A DNA stretch of 21,946 nt. It comes from Candidatus Nomurabacteria bacterium RIFCSPLOWO2_01_FULL_39_17 (lineage in GTDB: Bacteria; Patescibacteriota; Minisyncoccia; Phycocordibacterales; UBA9973). Where the stretch lies: contig MFUU01000017.1 in assembly GCA_001785805.1 (NCBI GenBank), positions 1 to 21,946 of the forward strand, in the 5' to 3' direction. Positions 6,675-12,647 of this stretch are shown here, one piece after another. Made by a program: the position numbers and the translations under genes. The notes under the pieces are model-generated. The model was not told the DNA's origin. It made no database searches and worked only from the letters and a program-made list of their open reading frames with translations. Each line of letters starts with the position of its first letter. Positions within the stretch are counted from its first letter, which is position 1.

Positions 6675-7121
6675 GACTACTCCCGCCGAAACTGAAACAT
6701 TCAAGGATTTTTTCTTTCCTTGCATGGGAATCTCAGCAATAACATCGCACTTTTCCAAAATGCCATGCGGGATGCCCGCAACTTCTGCGCCTAAAATAAA
6801 AACATTTTTATTCTTTAACTTTACTTTTTTGTAATTAACGGAATTTTTGTCCTGTTCTATCCCGATAATCTGAAATTTTTCGTTCTTGAGTCTCATTAAT
6901 AGCGGTAAAATGAGCTTTTGTGCTTGCCACTTTACAAATTCTTCCGCGCCAAGAGCGGATTTTGTCAAATCTTTGCGTTTTCTGCCGAATCTATCGAGCG
7001 GGGCGGGTGTATAACCAATCAAATAAATCTTATTGACACCCACAGCATCAGCAGTACGAAATATGGCGCCAACATTTTCCACGCTTCGGATGTTGTACAG
7101 TATCAAAATATTCTTAGTCAT
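6648..7121 (-). CDS. SpoU/TrmH-family RNA 2'-O-methyltransferase
   Basis: A 157-aa minimal SPOUT methyltransferase. The three family motifs are visible: motif 1 NIRSVENVGAIFRTADAVGV (about 11-30), motif 2 FILGAEVAGIP (about 109-119), and motif 3 IPMQGKKKSLNVSVSAGVVL (about 131-150). It transfers methyl from AdoMet to a ribose 2'-OH of tRNA or rRNA via the trefoil-knot fold. There is no extra N-terminal substrate-binding domain, so it resembles TrmL-sized enzymes, but the target cannot be assigned. The start sits in TAATG directly after a 41-aa ORF on the same strand, implying coupled translation and expression from that ORF's promoter. Convergent overlap with the DedA-like gene at the 3' end. 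Confidence 0.9.
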   Translation of the reverse strand: MTKNILILYNIRSVENVGAIFRTADAVGVNKIYLIGYTPAPLDRFGRKRKDLTKSALGAEEFVKWQAQKLILPLLMRLKNEKFQIIGIEQDKNSVNYKKVKLKNKNVFILGAEVAGIPHGILEKCDVIAEIPMQGKKKSLNVSVSAGVVLFGLLVGK

Positions 7122-7123
7122 TA

Positions 7124-7249
7124 TTAAAATTCTTTAATAAAAGCATAGTCATCCGAGGAATACGCTTTCATTATAATTTTATAAGCCAAAAAAGAACTTA
7201 CTAATGTAAAAATGAGAAGAAAAATTAGAGATTGATTAAGCTTAAGCAT
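7124..7249 (-). CDS. Small membrane ORF, 41 aa, upstream of the SpoU gene
   Basis: ATG at 7249-7247, stop TAA at 7126-7124, followed immediately by a second TAA that overlaps the SpoU ATG (TAATG). The product starts MLKLNQ, then about 17 hydrophobic residues (SLIFLLIFTLVSSFLAY), then a short polar tail rich in K, D and Y. It looks like a single-pass membrane peptide. Supporting that it is real: a textbook TG-g-TAATAT extended -10 ends exactly 6 nt before its ATG, the same geometry as neighbouring recognised genes. I do not recognise a family. It could instead serve as a leader ORF coupling translation of the methyltransferase. Confidence 0.55.
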   Translation of the reverse strand: MLKLNQSLIFLLIFTLVSSFLAYKIIMKAYSSDDYAFIKEF

Positions 7250-7255
7250 ATTTAT

Positions 7256-7264
7256 ATATTACCA
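7256..7264 (-). promoter_or_regulatory. Extended -10 of the 41-aa ORF and SpoU gene (leaderless geometry)
   Basis: On the - strand TGGTAATAT (TG at 7264-7263, hexamer 7261-7256), then 6 nt to the ATG at 7249. A GGAGG lies about 20 nt upstream of the ATG, too far to be its Shine-Dalgarno. Confidence 0.55.
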
Positions 7265-7291
7265 CCTCCAAAAATAACAACAACCAAAATA

Positions 7292-8407
7292 TTATTCTGT
7301 GCCGACAGCTTCTGTTAAATGATGAAAACCATCGCGTTTTAAAAGAAACATCAATCCACGATTAATTTCACTAATCATTTGCGGGCCTTTAAAAATCATC
7401 CCGGTAATTAATTCTACCAATGAAGCTCCTGCTTTTATCTTTTTATAAGCATCTTCCGCTGAAAAAATACCTCCACAACCGATAATAATATATTTACCTC
7501 TTGTTCTCTGATAAATAAGGCGAATTTGATTAGTGGATAAATCATCCATCACTTTTCCACTAATTCCTCCTTTGAAATAATTTATATTATCCTTTATCTT
7601 TAAATTCTTTCTGTCTTTCGTGAGATTACTGCAAACAAATCCATGAATACGATGATGCTTGCACACTTCTAAAATGCCTTCGACTTGTTCCCTGCTCAGA
7701 TCGGGAGATATTTTTAAGAAAATGGGTTTTTTTGTTTCTTTTTTGTCTATCTCTTTCAGAAGACGATTAAGTTTCTCCGGATCAGTAAATGGTTCTCCTC
7801 CAAAAGCATTCGGACAACTGATATTAATAACAAAATAGTCCCCGATATCGGTAAATTTACTGAAGGCTTTCACGTAATCATTGATTCCTGCCCCTGTTTC
7901 TACTGTCTGCGGACTGTTAGTTTTTGCAATGTTGGTGCCAATGGGAATTTTAAAATTTTTCCCCTTTAGTCGACTGGTTATTTTCTCACATCCGTCATTT
8001 TTTAACCCGTAGTGCACAGCCAGAGCTTTAGATTTTCTCAATCGCCATAAACGAGGCTTGGAATTGCCCTCACATTGTTCCCCGGTTATAGATCCCACTT
8101 CTTCAAAACCGAACCCAACAGACGGAAGAATGTCTGTGAGCAATGCATTTTTATCAAAACCAGCCGCTAGCCCTACTGGATTCGGAAAATGTATACCGAG
8201 AATATTTTGCTCCAACATCGGATGAAAAAAAGAAAAGAAAAGTTTTGTTTTCCATTTGGTAAATGCGTGATGCCCTAAAAATACCCCGACTTGCGTTATA
8301 AAGTCGTGAGTTTTTTCTGGGTCAAAACAAAATAAAACAGGTCTAAGTAAAAAAATGTAAGAAACACAAAGTAACTTATTGCGTATTAGTATTAGTAAGT
8401 TTTTCAT
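7292..8407 (-). CDS. pyrD: Dihydroorotate dehydrogenase, class 2-like
   Basis: A 371-aa enzyme of pyrimidine synthesis (dihydroorotate to orotate, FMN-bound). The N-terminus has the class 2 membrane-associating helices (hydrophobic 12-28, then RPVLFCFDPEKTHDF), followed by PNPVGLAAGFDKNA (75-88), the KPRLWRL segment (117-123) and HYGLKNDG (132-139). FMN-binding segments are GTNIAKTN (157-164), FLKISPDL (230-237), CSNLTKDR (259-266), GGISG (280-284) and the phosphate loop GCGGIFSAEDAY (310-321). Class 2 enzymes pass electrons to quinone at the membrane. Odd feature: the catalytic-base segment reads NISCPN with Cys198, where class 2 enzymes normally have Ser (NISSPN) and class 1 enzymes have Cys. 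The start lies 6 nt after the tRNA-Lys 3' end, so the gene is probably expressed from the tRNA promoter. No other pyrimidine gene is in the window. Confidence 0.93.
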   Translation of the reverse strand: MKNLLILIRNKLLCVSYIFLLRPVLFCFDPEKTHDFITQVGVFLGHHAFTKWKTKLFFSFFHPMLEQNILGIHFPNPVGLAAGFDKNALLTDILPSVGFGFEEVGSITGEQCEGNSKPRLWRLRKSKALAVHYGLKNDGCEKITSRLKGKNFKIPIGTNIAKTNSPQTVETGAGINDYVKAFSKFTDIGDYFVINISCPNAFGGEPFTDPEKLNRLLKEIDKKETKKPIFLKISPDLSREQVEGILEVCKHHRIHGFVCSNLTKDRKNLKIKDNINYFKGGISGKVMDDLSTNQIRLIYQRTRGKYIIIGCGGIFSAEDAYKKIKAGASLVELITGMIFKGPQMISEINRGLMFLLKRDGFHHLTEAVGTE

Positions 8408-8413
8408 ATTTTG

Positions 8414-8486
8414 TGCGCCCGCTCGGGATCGAACCGAGGACCTTATCCTTAAAAGGGATCTGCTCTACCGACTGAGCTACGGGCGC
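8414..8486 (-). tRNA. tRNA-Lys (anticodon UUU)
   Basis: A 73-nt cloverleaf on the - strand: acceptor GCGCCCG/CGGGCGC perfectly paired, D arm GCTC/GAGC, anticodon loop CTTTTAA giving UUU, T arm CTCGG-TTCGATC-CCGAG, discriminator A. The first pair of the anticodon stem (27-43) is G-A, a mismatch; the other four pairs are canonical. CCA is not encoded (the bases after the discriminator are CAA), so a CCA-adding enzyme is needed. It lies between holA and pyrD on the same strand. Confidence 0.96.
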
Positions 8487-8495
8487 GTAAATTTT

Positions 8496-8504
8496 ATAAT
8501 AACA
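8496..8504 (-). promoter_or_regulatory. Extended -10 upstream of tRNA-Lys
   Basis: On the - strand TGTTATTAT (TG 8504-8503, hexamer 8501-8496), ending 9 nt before the first base of the tRNA. It lies immediately after the holA stop and could also serve pyrD downstream. Confidence 0.5.
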
Positions 8505-8509
8505 GATTT

Positions 8510-9157
8510 TTAGAAAGCTTCAAGTAAAAATTGCTCAAAGGCGGATTCATCATCTAGGCCTTTTTGGCGGGCTTCGGGCAAAAGATAAGAAATTTTTGAG
8601 GCAAAATTCTTGAGCTCTTCTTCGGTAAATTTATTAAAATTCTTTTTTAGTATCATGTCTTTGGCTTTCCAGAACAGTACTCCTATAAGCTCTTCCATCC
8701 CCACTCCTTTGTCTATTGCCAAACGATAATTGACCCAAAGATTTAATTTATCTTTATCGCCCAAGGCATTGGCCAGTAGAAAATTATTGAATTTCTCTTT
8801 TGCTTCCTTTGAAAGTTCAAAAATATTAAGTTCGGCGCGGACTTTTTTAAAATCATCTAATATAGACTTGGTTAATTTGCTTTCCAGGAATATAAAATCG
8901 TTGCTCGACTTTCCTATCAACGGCAATTTTTCTAACACAAAATCCCGTGTTTCTTCGTGTTCACAAATATTTTCAAAAATTATTACGCTCTTCTCTGAAA
9001 AAAGTCCGGCCCCGGAATACAAACTCTCAATCTGCATAGGGTTAAAGTTATTTCTATTAACAGACAAAATCTCAATCTTTTTTGATATAGACTTTAAAAA
9101 ATTTTCGTAAGCTTTGCGCTTATTGTTTACATCGTCTCCGGCAAAAAGATATATCAT
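8510..9157 (-). CDS. holA: DNA polymerase III delta subunit (HolA), short form
   Basis: A 215-aa clamp-loader delta-like protein. It begins MIYLFAGDDVNNKRKAYENF, as HolA does (a strand followed by GxD), with the degenerate AAA+ core through FSEKSVIIFENI and NDFIFLES (about 52-95), then a helical part whose WVNYRLAIDKGV-EELIGVLFWKAKDM region (about 140-170) corresponds to delta domain III. E. coli HolA is about 340 aa, so the middle and C-terminal domains are reduced. Delta opens the beta clamp, and dnaN is encoded elsewhere in the window. Its ATG is 3 nt after the stop of the ICMT-like gene, so the two share a transcript. Confidence rests on fold-level pattern and gene order common in small genomes, not on strong motifs. 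Confidence 0.7.
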   Translation of the reverse strand: MIYLFAGDDVNNKRKAYENFLKSISKKIEILSVNRNNFNPMQIESLYSGAGLFSEKSVIIFENICEHEETRDFVLEKLPLIGKSSNDFIFLESKLTKSILDDFKKVRAELNIFELSKEAKEKFNNFLLANALGDKDKLNLWVNYRLAIDKGVGMEELIGVLFWKAKDMILKKNFNKFTEEELKNFASKISYLLPEARQKGLDDESAFEQFLLEAF

Positions 9158-9160
9158 AAA

Positions 9161-9634
9161 TCAGAACTTTATTTTTTTCTTATATTCCAGATAGGGGGCG
9201 CCGTATTTTCTCGCCAAGATATCTTCTTCTCTCTTGAGAAATATAAACTTCGTTATAAAAAATGAAATAATAGTGCATAGAACAACGAAACCGGCATTGG
9301 CCACGAAACCAAAGCCCAAAGTTAGAAGGAATAGTCCCCAGTGAGTCGGGCTGCGAGTAAAACAGTACGGCCCGCGATAAAAAGTGTCTTTCGTTAAGTT
9401 TTCTTTATTTAAATTCCTAGAAGTCATTTGAGCCCAAAGTACGAGGATTGAAGCCAAAAACAAAAAAATCAAGCCGAAAAATTTGATACTTGATCCTTGA
9501 AAAATTTTAATCGGGAAAAAAATATCCAGAAAAACTCCAACTAAGAATAATAGAAAAAACGAAAAGTAAGAATATGCCAAAACATGGTGTACTTTGTTGT
9601 TTTTAAGAGAAATGTTTTTATCCTGCAATTCCAT
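9161..9634 (-). CDS. ICMT/phospholipid methyltransferase-family membrane protein
   Basis: A 157-aa membrane protein with about four helices (roughly 20-38, 49-69, 95-112 and 113-131). The C-terminal half has the family's AdoMet-site wording: FYRGPYCFTRSPTHWGLFLL (about 86-105), normally GPYxxxRHPxYxG, and then EEDILARKYGAPYLEYKKKI (about 136-155). Such proteins methylate isoprenylcysteine carboxyl groups or lipid head groups in eukaryotes; bacterial members act on lipids or small hydrophobic acceptors and most are uncharacterised. The usual His of RHP is Ser here (RSP). It starts with a leaderless-type promoter and is followed 3 nt later by holA. Confidence 0.78.
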   Translation of the reverse strand: MELQDKNISLKNNKVHHVLAYSYFSFFLLFLVGVFLDIFFPIKIFQGSSIKFFGLIFLFLASILVLWAQMTSRNLNKENLTKDTFYRGPYCFTRSPTHWGLFLLTLGFGFVANAGFVVLCTIISFFITKFIFLKREEDILARKYGAPYLEYKKKIKF

Positions 9635-9640
9635 AGTGAG

Positions 9641-9649
9641 ATTATATCA
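9641..9649 (-). promoter_or_regulatory. Extended -10 of the ICMT-like/holA operon (leaderless geometry)
   Basis: On the - strand TGATATAAT, a consensus extended -10 (TG 9649-9648, hexamer 9646-9641), then 6 nt to the ATG at 9634. Confidence 0.65.
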
Positions 9650-9668
9650 CAAAATTAGCTATTTTTCA

Positions 9669-12056
9669 TTATTTTACCTCGCCCAAATTATTCCCCGCGC
9701 CAGAGTGCACTAATAGAGGAATAGCAGTTTGATACTGCAAATATGACCTTTTAAGCACGCTTTCCATGGCTTTTTCTATTATTTTAGTAGCCTCCAAAAG
9801 AACATTCTCTTTGATTTCATAAATCAGTTCATCGTGAACCTGAAGGACCAAACAAGTATCATGCAAAAGTCCCGCTTCTTTTAAATCTTCGTCTGCGTAT
9901 CTGACAGCTAATTTTATGATGTCTGCGGCGGTTCCTTGTATCGGCGCATTGGTGGCAGTACGCTCAGCCATATTCTTTAGAAACGGAATTCTGGAATTTA
10001 TGTTCGGGAAATATCTGCGCCTACCAAACAGCGTCTGTGTATAGGAATTTTCAAGAGCAAATTTTTTAACTTTTTCCAGATAATCTCGCACCCCGGAAAA
10101 TTGATTAAAATAATTGTCATAAAACTTCTGCGCTTCCTCACGGGTGCCAGCTAAATTTTTACGCAAGGCGGAAACTCCCATTCCATAAATAATGCCGAAA
10201 TTTATAACTTTAGCCCTGCGACGCATTTCGCTATCCACTTTATCCATCAATACATTGAAAACAAAAGATGCGACGCCGGTATGAATATCTTTTTTCTCTT
10301 TAAATATTTTTGTCATTTTTTCATCGCCGGATAGCATAGCCACAACTCGCAGTTCTATCTGACTATAGTCAAAAGCAGAAAGCTTGTATCCCGGGGCAGC
10401 AATGAAGCCGTATCTAATTTTTCTTCCTAATTCTGTTTTTATGGGTATGTTTTGTAAATTAGGATTAGAAGACGAAAACCGCCCAGTAGTTGAACCATTT
10501 TGTATAAACTTCGCATGCAATCTTCCGTCGGGTCCCGCCATCTTTGGAATGACATCAATATAAGTAGAAAGTAATTTTTGTAATTCGCGATATGCCATAA
10601 TCTCTTTTATGATTGGGTTATTTTCTTCCAATTCTTCTAAAACAGAAATCTTAGTTGAGAAAGATCCGTTTAATTTCTTTTTGGATTTTGTTTTTATCCC
10701 CATTTTTCCAAAAAGTATTTCACCTAATTGTTTGGGCGAATTAATGTTGAATTTCGCGCCTGTCATCTGATATATTTTTTTAGTTAATTTATCCAGTTCT
10801 TTATGATATTCAAGAGATAAAGATAAAAAATATTTTTTATCTATCAAGATGCCGTAGTTTTCCATTTTCTCCACTATCTTGATTATCGGTTTTTCTATCT
10901 CGTTGTAAACCTTATCCAGATTTTTTTCTTTTAATTTTTGAAAAATATATTCATACGCATCAGTGAAAGAATTTGTTCTGGCAAAAAGCAAAACGTTTTC
11001 AAGATTGGGGCTTGCTATCTCTGAATTAACAAGCCATAGGGCAATAGAGGCTTCTTTCAATCTTTTCGGATCTACATTTTGTGTATTAACTTTTTCTTCA
11101 ATATTTAAATCAAGTGTCTTGGTTTCGCTTTGACTACCACTCTTGCTAAAAAAAAAATTTAATCTGGAAAATAAAGATCGAAATTCAAATAAAGAAAAAA
11201 CTTGTTCTATCTTCTTTAAATCAGCGCTCTGCCAGAAAGTTTTAGGGGGCAAGACAAAATCTATCGGAGCATCTTTCCTAATTTTCGCTAAAGTTTTTGA
11301 AAATAATGCTTCTTCTTCGTTGTTTTTTATAAGTTTTATTATCCTTAGACTAAGACCAGCTTTAATAAAAGGTTGCTCGTCTTTTTTAATCTTTTTATAA
11401 ATATCTTCAATTTTCCCAAAAGTCGTAATCAGAGTGGTGGCGGTTTTCTCTCCTATACCCTTAATACCGATGATGTTATCAGATGAATCACCGCATAGAC
11501 CCTTATAATCCGGCAGAAACACCGGCTTAAACCCAAATCGCGCTACAACCGCATCTTCGTCATATAGGATTGTATCGTTAATTCCTTTTTTAAGGGTATA
11601 AATTTGAACTTTTTTGTCATCTACCAATTGCATCGTATCCATGTCACCCGATGCGATTATTATATTTATATTTTTGTTTTTCTTTAATTTTGTAACAATT
11701 GTTCCCAACACATCATCCGCCTCAAAACCGGGCATGTCATACATTGGAATATTAAATGCTTCGAAAATTTTTCGCGAGTTTTGCAGTTGTATAATGAGCG
11801 CGTCGTCAGCTTTGACTCTGCCAGCTTTGTAGCCATCGTAAGCTTCATGTCTAAAAGTTTTTTGAGGTAAATCATAACAAGCTACAATATAGTCTGGCTT
11901 CAGGTCGGTAATTATCTTCATCAGCATGTTAGAAAGCCCGTATAGGGCTCCGGTGGGTTCTCCTGCAGAAGAAAGGAACTCCGGCAAGGCATGGTAAGCC
12001 CGGTGGATTATCGCGTGAGAATCTAATAAAATTAGCGTTTTTTTATCAGTAGCCAT
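9669..12056 (-). CDS. polA: DNA polymerase I
   Basis: A 795-aa family A polymerase. Residues 1-290 form the 5'-3' flap nuclease: Asp12 in LLDSHAIIHRAYH, then ACYDLP (59-64), GFEADDVLG (110-118), IIASGDMDTMQLV (133-145), and GLCGDSSDNIIGIKGIGEKT (186-205, including the helix-hairpin-helix). Residues about 290-370 hold only a short stump in place of the 3'-5' exonuclease domain, without the DxE and later acidic motifs, so proofreading is absent. The polymerase domain (about 375-795) shows TTGRFSSSNPNLQNIP, motif A DYSQIELR (about 563), the O-helix RRRAKVINFGIIYGM and motif C VHDELIYE (about 742). It carries out Okazaki-fragment processing and repair synthesis. tsaE is directly upstream on the same strand, but polA has its own promoter between the two genes. 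Confidence 0.97.
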   Translation of the reverse strand: MATDKKTLILLDSHAIIHRAYHALPEFLSSAGEPTGALYGLSNMLMKIITDLKPDYIVACYDLPQKTFRHEAYDGYKAGRVKADDALIIQLQNSRKIFEAFNIPMYDMPGFEADDVLGTIVTKLKKNKNINIIIASGDMDTMQLVDDKKVQIYTLKKGINDTILYDEDAVVARFGFKPVFLPDYKGLCGDSSDNIIGIKGIGEKTATTLITTFGKIEDIYKKIKKDEQPFIKAGLSLRIIKLIKNNEEEALFSKTLAKIRKDAPIDFVLPPKTFWQSADLKKIEQVFSLFEFRSLFSRLNFFFSKSGSQSETKTLDLNIEEKVNTQNVDPKRLKEASIALWLVNSEIASPNLENVLLFARTNSFTDAYEYIFQKLKEKNLDKVYNEIEKPIIKIVEKMENYGILIDKKYFLSLSLEYHKELDKLTKKIYQMTGAKFNINSPKQLGEILFGKMGIKTKSKKKLNGSFSTKISVLEELEENNPIIKEIMAYRELQKLLSTYIDVIPKMAGPDGRLHAKFIQNGSTTGRFSSSNPNLQNIPIKTELGRKIRYGFIAAPGYKLSAFDYSQIELRVVAMLSGDEKMTKIFKEKKDIHTGVASFVFNVLMDKVDSEMRRRAKVINFGIIYGMGVSALRKNLAGTREEAQKFYDNYFNQFSGVRDYLEKVKKFALENSYTQTLFGRRRYFPNINSRIPFLKNMAERTATNAPIQGTAADIIKLAVRYADEDLKEAGLLHDTCLVLQVHDELIYEIKENVLLEATKIIEKAMESVLKRSYLQYQTAIPLLVHSGAGNNLGEVK

Positions 12057-12064
12057 TATTGATG

Positions 12065-12073
12065 ATTATATCA
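12065..12073 (-). promoter_or_regulatory. Extended -10 of polA (leaderless geometry)
   Basis: On the - strand TGATATAAT, consensus extended -10 (TG 12073-12072, hexamer 12070-12065), then 8 nt to the ATG at 12056. It lies in the 19-bp gap after the tsaE stop. Confidence 0.6.
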
Positions 12074-12075
12074 TT

Positions 12076-12537
12076 TTAAGCTCTTCTATTGTGTTGTATT
12101 TTGAAAGTTCGGTACCTTTTTTTACTGTATGATATACGAATAGAATGGGAATTTCTCGGTATAATTTTCACGACATTTTCCGGCCACTCAATGAAAACAA
12201 GATGTTCTTTGTTCTCTACAATCTCCCGCCAGCCTAGTTGAAGTAGTTCATGCTCGTTTTTTAGGCGATAAGCATCCAGATGAAAAAAATATTTATACTT
12301 ATTTTTCATGGGGTATTTTTTTATGATTACAAAAGTCGGGCTGTTGATATTTCTTTTTATCCCCAGTAGTCCGCCGACAGCTCGAACAAAAACTGTTTTC
12401 CCAGTTCCTAACTCTCCGCTTAGCCCTACAACCAATGCTTTTTTATTTTTGTTTTTTAGAATTTTGGAAACAAAAAATCTGGCAATTTTTTTCGTATCTT
12501 TTATATTTTTTGATGTTTTAACAACTATTTTTTTCAT
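12076..12537 (-). CDS. tsaE: tRNA threonylcarbamoyladenosine biosynthesis ATPase TsaE
   Basis: A 153-aa P-loop protein. Walker A GELGTGKT (41-48) is followed by the family's SPTF box (66-69, NINSPTFVIIKKY), HLDAYRL (about 86-92) and FIEWPENV (about 115-122). TsaE activates the TsaB-TsaD complex that puts t6A on ANN-decoding tRNAs, such as the tRNA-Lys(UUU) encoded in this window. TsaB and TsaD are not in the window. The start is supported by an extended -10 6 nt upstream. It is divergent from pilB across a 110-bp gap that holds a long palindrome. Confidence 0.95.
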   Translation of the reverse strand: MKKIVVKTSKNIKDTKKIARFFVSKILKNKNKKALVVGLSGELGTGKTVFVRAVGGLLGIKRNINSPTFVIIKKYPMKNKYKYFFHLDAYRLKNEHELLQLGWREIVENKEHLVFIEWPENVVKIIPRNSHSIRISYSKKRYRTFKIQHNRRA

Positions 12538-12543
12538 ACCCTA

Positions 12544-12552
12544 ATATTAGCA
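12544..12552 (-). promoter_or_regulatory. Extended -10 of tsaE (leaderless geometry)
   Basis: On the - strand TGCTAATAT (TG 12552-12551, hexamer 12549-12544), then 6 nt to the ATG at 12537. Confidence 0.55.
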
Positions 12553-12594
12553 TGATGTGGATTTATAACATTATCTTTTGGAATTAAAATGAGA

Positions 12595-12637
12595 TATACC
12601 CGCACACTAATTGATAAATCATTAGTGTGCGGGTATA
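12595..12637. promoter_or_regulatory. Perfect 17-bp inverted repeat overlapping the pilB promoter
   Basis: Arms TATACCCGCACACTAAT (12595-12611) and its exact reverse complement (12621-12637) flank a 9-nt centre. The centre together with the last arm base contains the pilB -35 (TTGATA), and the outer end of the right arm is part of the pilB -10. Both neighbouring genes appear to start transcription outside the repeat, so it should act as DNA and not as an RNA hairpin. An operator for a dimeric or tetrameric regulator is the simplest reading. Confidence 0.65.
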
Positions 12638-12639
12638 CT
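12611..12639 (+). promoter_or_regulatory. Sigma-70-type promoter of pilB (leaderless geometry)
   Basis: TTGATA at 12611-12616, 17-bp spacer, TATACT at 12634-12639, then 8 nt to the ATG at 12648. The best -35/-10 pair in the window. It is embedded in the inverted repeat at 12595-12637. Confidence 0.65.
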
Positions 12640-12647
12640 TTATCGTA

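Noticed and set aside
12627..12647. GTG start for pilB at 12627
   Set aside because: It lies in the palindrome and upstream of the predicted transcription start; the ATG at 12648 fits the promoter spacing.
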